Part shown: piece by piece, positions 12,151-22,025 of the stretch
Numbering within the stretch: position 1 is the stretch's first letter
Layout: the number at the start of each line of letters is the position of its first letter
Assembly (NCBI GenBank): GCA_965153455.1
Contig: OZ234500.1
Location: 8,990,001-9,054,000 of the forward strand
Length of the DNA stretch: 64,000 nucleotides
From: Sphagnum compactum
Taxonomy: Eukaryota > Bryophyta > Sphagnopsida > Sphagnales
Direction: 5' to 3'
The notes under the pieces: model-generated
Seen by the model: the letters and a program-made list of their open reading frames with translations, nothing else
Databases searched by the model: none
What the model was told of the DNA's origin: nothing
Program-made: the position numbers and the translations under genes

Positions 12151-13199
12151 TATAAGCATATGTTGATCATACTTACCAATTGGGTTCTATGCCAACATTG
12201 CACCTATTGCCAACAATGATGCATCTGTGTGCACATGAAACTCCATTTGCCAATTTGGAGGTATCAAAATTGGTGCTTCCATGTTTTTTTTTTTGATCTG
12301 ATCACAAGTTTCTTAACATTATGTGGTCCAAATAAAGGGTTTTGTTTTCCTCATCAACTTGGTAATTAGTGCCATGATAAAGCAAAGTTTTTTATGAAAC
12401 ATCTATAAAATTGAGCCATAACATTAAAGACCTAAATCTGTTGTGGGTTTGTAGGTACTGGCATATTCACTATTGCTTGAACCTTTTAAGGTCTGGTATT
12501 TTTCCTTCCTTAGAAACTATGAACCTTAAAACCATTCTAAAAATACCATAAAGGCACATCTATGTAGATTGAGACTGATTCTATATTCTCTGCATTTTTG
12601 AAAGCAAAGTTTGAACTTCATTAAATGATTTTCCAGATCACTATAAATTATGAAGTCATCTAAAAATATCTTCATGCAATGGTCTAAGTACTCTCTAAAA
12701 GCCTTGCTAACTATTTTCTGGAAAGTTGGTGGCCCATTTTCGACACCAAATCGCATCACCATCCAAACAAAAGCTCCCCAATTTGTTATAAAAGTTATTT
12801 CACTAGAAGAAAAACATGCATTTTCAACTAGTCTTTGCGACTAAATTTTAGTCGCAAGCAACATGTTGCAACTAAAATCTCTTTAGTCACCTAATTCAAG
12901 TGGCATGCGATAAATTAGTTGCAAATGACAAAAAGGTATTGGATGAAAGAAAAAGTCAACAAATACATATTCATCTTTGATTCCATTATATACATATTGT
13001 CACATGTGACTAAGATGCAACTATTTTGGTCACAATTGAGGGCAAATGATGTGTTGCCACGTGTCCCAATATTTGATTATTTAGAATATAATAATTATTA
13101 TTATTTTGAAAAAAATCTAAAACGTTTAATTCAAATGCTTGGATGAATATGACACATGGCCCAATGTTTAAATTTTATTTAATAAGAAATATTAATATT

Positions 13200-13430
13200 A
13201 GGTTGGTAAGTACCTAGGTAGGTACATAAGTAGGTGCCTACAAACCTAAGCTCCATACCTACCTACCTACTTAAATAAAAAAATAGGTAGGTAGGTTCTA
13301 CCTTCTTAGGTTAAATACCTATTCATATAGGTAGGTACTTAGGTAGGTAGGTACATAGGTCGACCTAGGTGGGTAGGTCAAACTAGGTACCTACCTAGCC
13401 AAGTAGATAAGTAGGTTGGGGAAATAAATA
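13200..13430. repeat. TAGG/CCTA microsatellite with opposing arms
   Basis: Irregular runs of GGTAGGTAGGTA and CCTACCTACCTA alternate, with the CCTA run near 13258-13270 lying between GGTA runs on both sides. The strand can pair with itself over several arms. It sits in the left third of the CACTA element. Confidence 0.75.
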
Positions 13431-14654
13431 CTTTAAAATTGTGCATAATTTGTTTTTTGTTTTGGGTTGAACCTTTTGATTAGTTCATCCCATGTGCACA
13501 AATTTTTTAATGTGAAAAATTGAATGACCACACCCCCTTGTTTATATAGTGTTCAAAATAGGAATGGAGAACAAATAATATGAGATAAGTTTTGAAGTCA
13601 CAACTTCCTCACAAACTAAATTGTAGCTCCAAACTTTTTCTCATGCCTTATTTTTTTAGTTTTTAGATTTCTAAACTTCAAGTACATGGTTCACTAAATA
13701 ATTAGATAATCATTTACTTAATAATGATTAAGTTTATATATATTTAAACTATAAACTATACATTCAGTATGCATTATCAATTACTTAAATAAGTAATAAC
13801 TTCTTGATATTTAACAAACTAACTATTTAGTTACTTACAAGTTATTAATACATAACTCGTAGATAATTAAATAACTAAAATATTTCAAAACATTTTACTA
13901 TTTTTTAGGCTCTCATCAAATTATAGATAAATATAACTAATTATAAAATGAATTTAATGGTTATAATTTAAAAAATAAATATTTATTTTAAAATTATAAA
14001 TAATGAACTAACATTTCGCATTAAAAAGTAAATTTATATACGATTTTTAAAAAACTTAATATTCAACTAATTACATTATTTACTATATAATTACATTTCT
14101 TGTTGTAAAAAATTTACAAGTAAAGTTTTTTTTTTGGTAACTATTAATTATAAACAAAATAATTTGCTAAAAATAACATTAAATTTCATAATTACTGTAA
14201 AATTACTAACTGATTAATCACATAAATTTTTAAATAAAAAAATTATAATAAATCGTTAAATTAAAATCATTAGAATAATTATTTTAACTACACTATATTT
14301 TTCCAAAATTTTAATTCAGGTTTAAAGTTATAAATTACATATTGCAAATAATTATGTTCAATTAGAAAATAATTATGGAAATACTAATTATTTACTATAT
14401 AAAATAATTAGATTTATTTTAAAGTAATGCAACATTATTACATTAATTAATTTTTTTTAATATCATGATATAAATTATATAATGTACAAATTTATGTTAT
14501 AACAAAAATTATTTAATGTAACTTATATTTAATAAAAAATAGTTTATAATTATTTATAAAATTTATTTATTATGGATAACACTTGTAGAAAAAAACCTGA
14601 AAACTAAATCAATAATTTTTTGAATTAAAATATAAATTTAAGATTCCAAAATAG

Positions 14655-15550
14655 TAATTCAGAATTCAAATATCATTTTTAGATCAAATAATTTTTTTGA
14701 AATTAAATTAAAAAATTTCACAATTGAAATGTCAATTTTCAGACTCAAATAATAATATTCAAAGTTAAAATGTCCATTTTAAGACTCAATTAATAATTTT
14801 CTGAATTGAAATATTAATTTCAAGAATCCAAAATAGTAATTTGGAATTCAATTTTTGACTTTCAAGTGAAATAATTTCTTAAATTTAAATTTTAAAAATT
14901 CATAATTCAAATATCCAATTTCAAGTTCACAAAAATATATTTAAAATCAAAATGTTGATTTTTAGACTCGTTTAATTTTTTTCAATTGAACTACTATTTT
15001 TTAGATTCAAAAGTAATAATTTAGAATTCAAATATCAATTTGTAGACCAAATAAGTTTTTTGAATTTAAATATCAAATTTCAGAATTGAAATGTCAGTTT
15101 TCATATTCAAATAACAATATTCAAAATTGAAATGTCCATTTTTAGACTCAATTAATAATTTTCAAAGTTGAAGTATTAATTTTGAGAATTCAAAATATTA
15201 ATTCAGAATTGAAATTTCAGGTTCAAATCAACTGATTATTTTTAAGTTAAATGAAAAATTGTCACAGTTGAAATATTAATTTTCATATTCAAATACAAAT
15301 ATTCAATTACAATGTCCATTTTTATAATCAATTAATAAATTTCTGAATTGAAATACTATTTTTTATTTGAAAATAATAAGTTAGAATTCAATATCAAAAT
15401 TTAGATAAAATAAGCTTTTTGAATTTAAGTAGAAATTTCATATTCAAATAAAAAATTTGAAACTGAAATAATGTTTTAAACAATTGAAATCCAATTTTCA
15501 GATTCAAATATCAAGTCTCAAAATCAAATTTAAAAAATATATATATATAA
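14655..15550. repeat. ~180-bp AT-rich tandem repeat array
   Basis: Units begin with a recurring TAATTYAGAATTCAA-like block at 14655, 14837, 15017, 15199 and 15377, giving spacings of 182, 180, 182 and 178 bp. Each unit also repeats motifs such as TGTCCATTTTTAGACTCAAT and GAATTGAAATATTAATTT. The units are diverged but clearly homologous. A TA dinucleotide run follows near 15635-15662. Confidence 0.75.
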
Positions 15551-16879
15551 CAACGATTTTCAAATTTGAATATCAAATTTCAAAGTGCAAATATTAATTT
15601 TGAGATTCATTATATGAACAATATACATACATATGCTTTTATATATATATATATATATATACATCATATATATAATTTTAGTACATACATTAAAATACAC
15701 CCTTATGTCATGATAGAATACCTTTAGGATGCAAGTAATTTGGTGACTATTACGACTAATGGGATATATCAACCCATTAATGGATGAAAATAAACGTAAA
15801 AGTGATCCAACCAATAGGATGAAATTTCCAATAGTTGCATCATAGTTGTGAAAATGGCCAAAATAATTGAAATTTGGTCTTGTAGTTGCAAATATTGTCA
15901 AATCTAGTCACAAACGATTATAAGTCGCATTTAGTCGTAAATGGAGTGTTTACATTTTGGCTGATTTCTATTAATGTTTGTACTTAGCTTTAGGGGCTAT
16001 AAAAATTTGATGGTATCATGAATATCCGTCTAAAATAAATAAGCTTCATACCTTGCTACAGTGTTCAGTACTTCATCAGAAAATAACAAAGGATAAGGAT
16101 TTTTTTTGGTTGCTTTATTCAACTTTCAAAAGTCCACACAAATTTTCAATTTTCCATTCTTCTTAAGCACTACTAGTATGGGTGATAACCATGTAACCTC
16201 CTCTATTGGTTGAATGAATCCAAATATTCATAATTTGTCAATGTCCTATTTGACAACTGCAACATAATTTTGGTTTAATTTGCAACATACTTACTTGATG
16301 TGCTGGTGGTATTGAGGTATTTAATTCAATTCTGTGTTGAGTTAATTCTGGAGGTATGCCTTTCATATCTTTGTAAGTTTAAGCAAACACATCCTTGAAT
16401 TCCTTAAGTAGCATCTGAAGCTCCTTAGTCTTCTCCTTTGTCAATTGTGAATTAACCTTGATGTATTATGGATTTGCCTCTATACCAAGATTCAACTTAA
16501 CAAGATGTTATTCTTCGATCAAAGTCCAACCTGCTATCTGAAGATTATATACCTATATTTTTGTTGGTGTCTTGTCCATTTAAATATCATCATGGCTATG
16601 ATGGTAATAGGTTTCCGGATAAACCTTGTCTTTCAATGAAACCTCTGGTCTAACACAAAAGTCTTCTGATTTCACTGTTGAAGGCACCACTTTTACAGCT
16701 ATTTGATTTTATGTCCTTTGCTTTGAATTAGATTCCACAGTGCTTCTAATTTTTAATATTCCAACACTCAATAATGAAACCGTTTCTTCTGAGAGTGTAA
16801 TTGTGCCAATTGAAAACAATTTTAGTTTTGTTTCAAAGATCAGATCCTCCTATTCATTTGTTAACCCTTGCATCAAATC

Positions 16880-17358
16880 ATAACAAATAAGTACTTAGGG
16901 CCTTCTAGATTTTACTCTTAATTTCATGTTAATTGATATTGTTCTAATTGTTCCATTACTTTGAACAATAATGACATTGTTACCCTAGTCATGTGTAACC
17001 TTTGCATCTTTAAGCCAAGGTCTTCCTAGCAACATACAATAGCTAAAATTTACACATTGTTTTTCAAAATAATAAATGTGGCTATATATGGAATACCATG
17101 CATGTGAATATTCAAATTCCTGATGATTCCTATAGGTTTGGTCATACTTTGATTTGCCATTATAAGGTGGTATGGAGCTGGTCTTGGTTGAGGTAAACCT
17201 AACTTTGTTCTAAGGTTTTCTATTATAATGTTCACACTTGGTCCTCCATCTATCAAAACATCCTCAACAACATTCTTTCCCACTTGTACTTGGATATATG
17301 CCATTTGGTTATCTACCTTTATAGTTAATGTGTTTAGTTCAGAATGTGTCTCAACCAC
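16880..17358 (-). pseudogene. gypsy aspartic protease (broken)
   Basis: The frame 17050-17358 contains VEDVLIDGGPSVNIIIENL, the retropepsin active-site region. The catalytic aspartate is kept, but Gly replaces the usual Ser/Thr of D-S/T-G. It continues with HLIMANQSMTKPIGIIRNL and HMHGIPYIATFIILKN. The following block near 16960-17040 reads YCMLLGRPWLKDAKVTHD, then a stop where tryptophan is expected. The domain lies between the gag zinc knuckle and RT, as in Ty3/gypsy. Confidence 0.8.
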
Positions 17359-17855
17359 TGGCTACATTAGGTTCTAATATTTGCTTAATAGTTATATTTA
17401 GTTTTTTTGGCTTTAGTTTTTTCCACATATACTTTTTAAGATTTGGTGTTATCTTCAGTAAATGACCTAACCTCAAAACATAGGTCGTCTCCAGCATTTA
17501 GTTATTAATATCTTGGAATATTTGTTCCATAAACATAACTTTGTTGATAGGACTAACAGACAAACTTTGTGACACAATGGGTTTTGTGGAACTTCAAATT
17601 TTGGCAATCCCACCCAACTTGTATTCCACTGTGTTTTCTCCTTTGGAATTAGATTTTGTAGTGAGTCCTCTGTTTGCATCTCCTGAATAGTCTTAACAAA
17701 AGATTATTGTAGTTTCTACTCCTCTTCCTAGTCAGTGGTAAACCTCTTCTTAATTGGCTCTATGTCCTTAAACATTTGTTCTTCGGTAACCTTACTCTTG
17801 GTGATAACAACATTCACATCCACCATATGGATTAAAGGATTTAAAACCTTGGGTT

Positions 17856-18696
17856 CTACCACGGCTTGTTTCTCTCTAGGCTTATTCCTTTATTCTTAAG
17901 CATATTCTGCATGTCATTGTACTTAGGACAATCTATGATTCTATGTCTAGTATCACCACAAATATGATAGGAATATCTCATAGGCGTCTGTACTTTAATC
18001 TGTTGAATTGTAACCTCAAAAATTGCAAGAACAGGGTCTTCCTTCCTTTTGATTTTATAGGTTTCAACATTATGATTTGTCTTGTGACAATTTGTATAGT
18101 ACATTCTTATTTTCTCTAAAATTGTCTGAGGTTTTTGAGTTGATATTATCTTACTACTTTTTGGTACTAATAGACTATTTATGGCCTTTACTTCAGAAAT
18201 TCCTTCTTCACAAACCAAAACTACTTCCTTATGATGCTAAATAGTTTTTTTCTTCATACCTATTGTTGCTACACACAGATATGGTTGTAATCCAAATCTA
18301 AAAACAATAGTTAAGAAACTATTTGTTGTCTTGTGTTGAAGTCTAATAGACTTCCACTCTTTCATTCTTTTCCCGCTTCATGTTTTTAACTACAGGTAAA
18401 CTTGTTCATCATTTTGAACTTTTTTGTACCTTTTACAAAAGGTTAGCTACAATTCTGCAAAAGTACAATATGGATAATCTTCTAGATAATTATCACACCA
18501 TTCAGACACAATATCTTGGAAGGAACAGATTAACAATTTCTGCATCATTTGTTTCACTATTTATTCTAATGGCAACTTTAAATATTTTGACATGAACATT
18601 TGGGTCAAAATCTTTGACATACTTAGGATAGTTAAGTGGCCAACAATAAGGTCTGCTTGGTGGTAATGGTGGCCTACCTGGATGCACCATTGGCAA
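17856..18696 (-). pseudogene. gypsy gag core and zinc knuckle (broken)
   Basis: The frame 18502-18696 reads RPPLPPSRPYCWPLNYPKYV, then DFDPNVHVKIFKVAIRINSE and EIVNLF, a plant gypsy gag capsid block. After a frameshift, DIVSEWCDNY continues near 18470-18505. The frame 17856-18218 contains a CCHC zinc knuckle (YSYHICGDTRHRIIDCPKY) in which the first cysteine is replaced by tyrosine. The gag region is interrupted by stops between these blocks. Confidence 0.75.
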
Positions 18697-20349
18697 TCCA
18701 AAATATCCTAAAGGTCTTGGAGGTCTTGGTGGATTTTAGTCACCTCCTCCTTGATCTGATGGTTGAGTAGCAAAAAATATATTCACCTTTCTAGGAAAAT
18801 CTTTATGCAAATTCACAAATTATGTTCCCTTTAGATGTGTGGTCTGGATCTAATACCACCAATAATAGTAACGGGTGCTGACACAAATGGAACTTCAGTA
18901 ATTATAATTATAGACTGGGGCATTGCCACAAAATACAATGGCACAAATCTTACTGGTTCAATTCTAAAATTTGAAGTTCTTACATATGTAATTCCAATAT
19001 TGTTTTGTTGTAACAAACTTTGTACAATAGCTATATATATAATTACTACATCTACCCCAGTTTGAGCTCTCATTTTTATTTTGTGATCTCTCCATATTTG
19101 TTCTCTGTATCTATTTGGAATTATGACCCTCTCATGGTATAGATCCTTTGGCTCAATAGTCCATGATTTCCTACTCTTGTAGGTTCCGAATTCAAATTTT
19201 GGAAATGCTCAGCAAATCCTTGCCTCACATTATTTTTAATAGATGGGCACATTGATCTGATGTCCAATTTAATGGCAATATGTGCAACATGGAGAATTTG
19301 GTCTTGGAACTATGTTGACACTATGAATTCCTCTACTCCAATCCCTTCGAACTCCACTATTAATGCTACCATTATGCTAATTAACTTTGGGTTCACTGTA
19401 CCTCACTCTTACAACCATAGGAACACCTTCTACTATTGATGGTTTTGCTTTTGGTAAAACTACAATTTCTTGTTTAGTTACAAGTATCAGCTCAACTCTT
19501 TTGGATATTCTGATGCCCTGAGTTGTGGCTTTCTATTCAACAACATAATGAATTGGAGGTTCAAAATTCTGAACTCTTTGTTCAAACTTTTCATTCTCCT
19601 AGCCTTTTCGATAATAAGGAGGTGAAACAAATCTATACCTTAGTACCACTTCCTCCCTTTCTGACATGTTGAATCTTTGTTATTCTTCTTAAATTAGAGC
19701 ATCAAAGTCATGTTGCTGCATCAGATTTGTTGATTCTAACACAACTTTTTGTTGAGGTTAAGATTTTCGACTCCTTCATATGAACTCAACTTGTGAGTCT
19801 GCATTTTCAATCTGACGTTCTTCTCTCCTAAAGTTTTGTTGTAGATTGTTGGTGTGTTTTTCTACTTCACCAGTTTGCATTTCACAAGGAATAATTTGTG
19901 TTGCCGAGGCGTTCTATGGCATGTAGGTTTCTCTTCTGTCCATGGATGTTTCTATTTTATTCGATAAACTCTTATAGGTGTTTCAAACCGATGATCTACC
20001 TAATCTGCATTCAAATTGTTGTTAATGGTAGCACCATTTCCACTTGTTCATGTAATACAACTTGATCTAATTGTCTCCTTAGACTTTTTCTAGTTACAAT
20101 TCTATTTTTCATCTTTCCACATCTTAATTCAAATCTGAACAAACTTTTGCATTAAAATAAAATCCGCACAGTTAGTTATTATGCTTAAATATGTTTCCTG
20201 AACAAAAAATTATGATCAAGATTTGAAAAAAATTGTAGAAAACGAAATTGAAGTTCATTATTTATCTATAGAAACAAACATTTCAGCAACAAGACATAAA
20301 CAACATTTTGAAATTCACTTTAAATTCAAACCATGGGATGGTCGCCAAA
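18697..20349 (-). mobile_element. gypsy leader and N-terminal gag region
   Basis: The internal domain begins at about 20349 with TTTGGCGACCATCCCATGG on the minus strand, just after the LTR end ACCA. The region down to 18700 matches the truncated copy at 4235-5943 along its length, including the frame at 18831-19073 (RFVPLYFVAM). Stops break it throughout. A proline-rich stretch (PPRPPRPLGY-like) near 18700-18740 leads into the gag core. Confidence 0.65.
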
Positions 20350-20900
20350 TGGTACATACAAAATCTCTACTATTAAATTTTGGTCTAAAATCTGGATTGA
20401 AATATAATAATATTAATATTAACATAGTTTGCTCATTTAGATCTTCTTAGAATTAGTTTTAGGATTAAAATCCAGTAATGAAAGTATGATAAAAAAATCA
20501 AAATAATACTCTGACTATGGAAACAAAGCTTTTCCAGAAATCAAAACATATTTCACTCATATTCCATTAAAGCTCCATGTTCTAGAATGATACAATGGTT
20601 TCCCATCTCTTTCTCTTCTCCAAAAAATATACCTTAAAAAAAACAATCTTATGTTCTATTCGAATTCAAATGGTGATAAAGACTACATAATCTAGCTAGT
20701 AATTTCTAAAACAGTAACTAAGTAAATAAAAATATACTAACTAATAATTATTGCAAGTAACTACTTGTTACACATTCTCCAAATATATAAAACAATCCTA
20801 TGTTTTGTTCGAATTCAAACGGTGATATAAACTATATAATCTAACTAGTAATTTCCAAAACAATAATTAAGTAAATAGAAAAATACTAACTAACTAATAC
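20350..20900 (-). repeat. LTR-like repeat (upstream copy)
   Basis: It matches 5944-6465 closely and ends on the minus strand in ACCA before TTTGGCGACC. A ~125-bp segment (about 20625-20760) is repeated next to itself (about 20775-20900), which is not seen in the downstream copy. The 5' boundary of the LTR is not resolved. Confidence 0.55.
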
Positions 20901-21500
20901 TACCAATAATTACTCCTTTAACAAATCAACAATAACCAATAATAACCTATGGTAATAACCTAAAATAGCCAAAAATAACCTATGACAGAATAGCAAAAAA
21001 TAACATATGGTAAAATAGCCTAAAATAATTTATGATAATTTATAATAAAAATTAATTAATGAACTAATTATATGAATCAAACTTATTTATAATTAATAAT
21101 TATCAATTTAATTAATAATCTCATAATGAAAAAAATTACGTATTTATTAATAAATAATAAATAATTATTAAATATTAAACATTAAATATGGATTTGGGTA
21201 AAAACATGAAGATACAAATAGGCATTATATAATATACACATTGTTTTTAGTTTCACATCTAAATTAATTATGTGTATCCAAATAAATAAATAAATAAATT
21301 AATTAATGTTTTGGTACTTATGAATGAATTAATAATTATCTTAAATCGTCGATCTTATTTATTATGAAATATTGCTAGCTTGGATAAATATTTATTTGAA
21401 AAATATTTAAGAAGTATTTAAAATAAAAATAATATAAATTTAATTATATGAATTACATTGATTTATTCGTATTAATAGTCAAATTATTGAAATAATAATT
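20901..21500. other. AT-rich non-coding DNA with short tandem motifs
   Basis: A motif of the form AAAATAACCTATG recurs several times between about 20935 and 21030. The rest is AT-rich sequence with many short runs such as AATAAATAAATAAAT near 21285. No gene is seen. Confidence 0.5.
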
Positions 21501-22025
21501 CATTACAAAAAAATACATATGAATATGTATCCTTATTAAGTTATAAATAGTTGTATTATAATCATAACATAATTGAACAATAGTACTTTAGTAGGACGCA
21601 CTAATGGCCATACTAATTTATCAATGGGAATCATAGTCGAAAAGTAATTGTAAATGTATCCCATAATGAGTGGTGGAAATGTGAACACATGACATGATTG
21701 CATGTATGTATATCATACATTAATTGCAACATAGTTGCTGCTTTAGTGGCACATTTATAAAAGTTTTAAAGTAGTTGCCACATGTAACTATAATGTAATT
21801 CCTAAAAAAATCAAACATGGTTGACTACATATGTATATACGATATATATAAATTATCATATAAAACCCATTTTCAACTCACTTATAACTATAATACAATT
21901 AATTAATTGTATTTTTAACATGACAATTTGTTTATTAATATATCGTATTTTTTAAGGGGATAATTGCACGATAGTTGTAACCCTAAGGGATGAGTTGTTT
22001 CTTGAGTTATAGTTGCAAAGTAATG
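21501..22025. mobile_element. possible short CACTA-like element
   Basis: The left end CATTACAAAAAAATACATATG and the right end (other strand CATTACTTTGCAACTATAAC) share only the first six bases. The interior carries several AGTTGC/GCAACT motifs like the subterminal motifs of the larger CACTA element. Flanks ATT and TGA do not form a target duplication. The call rests on weak similarity and could be wrong. Confidence 0.25.

Larger units (their letters stand above)
12801..15976. mobile_element. non-autonomous CACTA (En/Spm-type) DNA transposon inside the gypsy RT
   Basis: The left end is CACTAGAAGAAAAACATGC, and the right end read inward on the other strand is CATTAATAGAAATCAGCC. They share a diverged CAYTA start and a GAAA core. 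Both sides have TTT (12798-12800 and 15977-15979), the 3-bp target duplication typical of CACTA elements. Removing the insertion restores the RT reading register. Subterminal regions carry repeated TAGTCGC/TAGTTGC motifs, including a 23-bp perfect palindrome at 12835-12857 (TTGCGACTAA arms). No transposase frame is present, and the interior is AT-rich filler with a TAGG array and a ~180-bp array. CACTAGAAGAAAAACATGC closely resembles termini of known plant CACTA elements. Confidence 0.8.
12526..16240 (-). pseudogene. gypsy reverse transcriptase split by a CACTA insertion
   Basis: The N-terminal half lies at about 15977-16240. It reads EEVTWLSPILVVLKKNGKLK, then ICVDF, a stop where arginine is expected, KLNKATKKNPYP and YHQIFIAPKAKYK. 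The C-terminal half lies at 12526-12800: ITFITNWGAFVWMVMRFG, then the active-site box FLDDFIIYSD and LNLHRCAF. The two halves join in register across the 3176-bp insertion, with the lysine of KYK next to ITF. The YLDD-type box is present as FLDD. Further stops mean the domain was decaying as well as interrupted. Confidence 0.85.
4235..20900 (-). mobile_element. Ty3/gypsy LTR retrotransposon, Tat-like, decayed, with partial tandem second copy
   Basis: Read on the minus strand from high to low coordinates, the order is LTR-like repeat (20350-20900), leader and gag, protease, reverse transcriptase, RNase H, integrase, accessory ORF and LTR-like repeat (5944-6606). A second copy of the leader and N-terminal gag then stops near 4235. 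The gag-PR-RT-RH-IN order is that of Ty3/gypsy. The gag wording (NYPKYVKDFDPNVHVKIFK), the internal-domain start TTTGGCGACC and the RT and IN motifs resemble the plant Tat lineage. Every domain has stops or frameshifts, and RT is split by a CACTA transposon, so the element is dead. The LTR-gag-pol-LTR-gag arrangement suggests recombination between tandem copies or a nested insertion. Outer limits are approximate because the LTR ends cannot be fixed by eye. Confidence 0.8.

Noticed and set aside
14655-15550. Regular repeats suggesting a CRISPR array
   Set aside because: The units are whole ~180-bp tandem copies without unique spacers, in a plant nuclear transposon.
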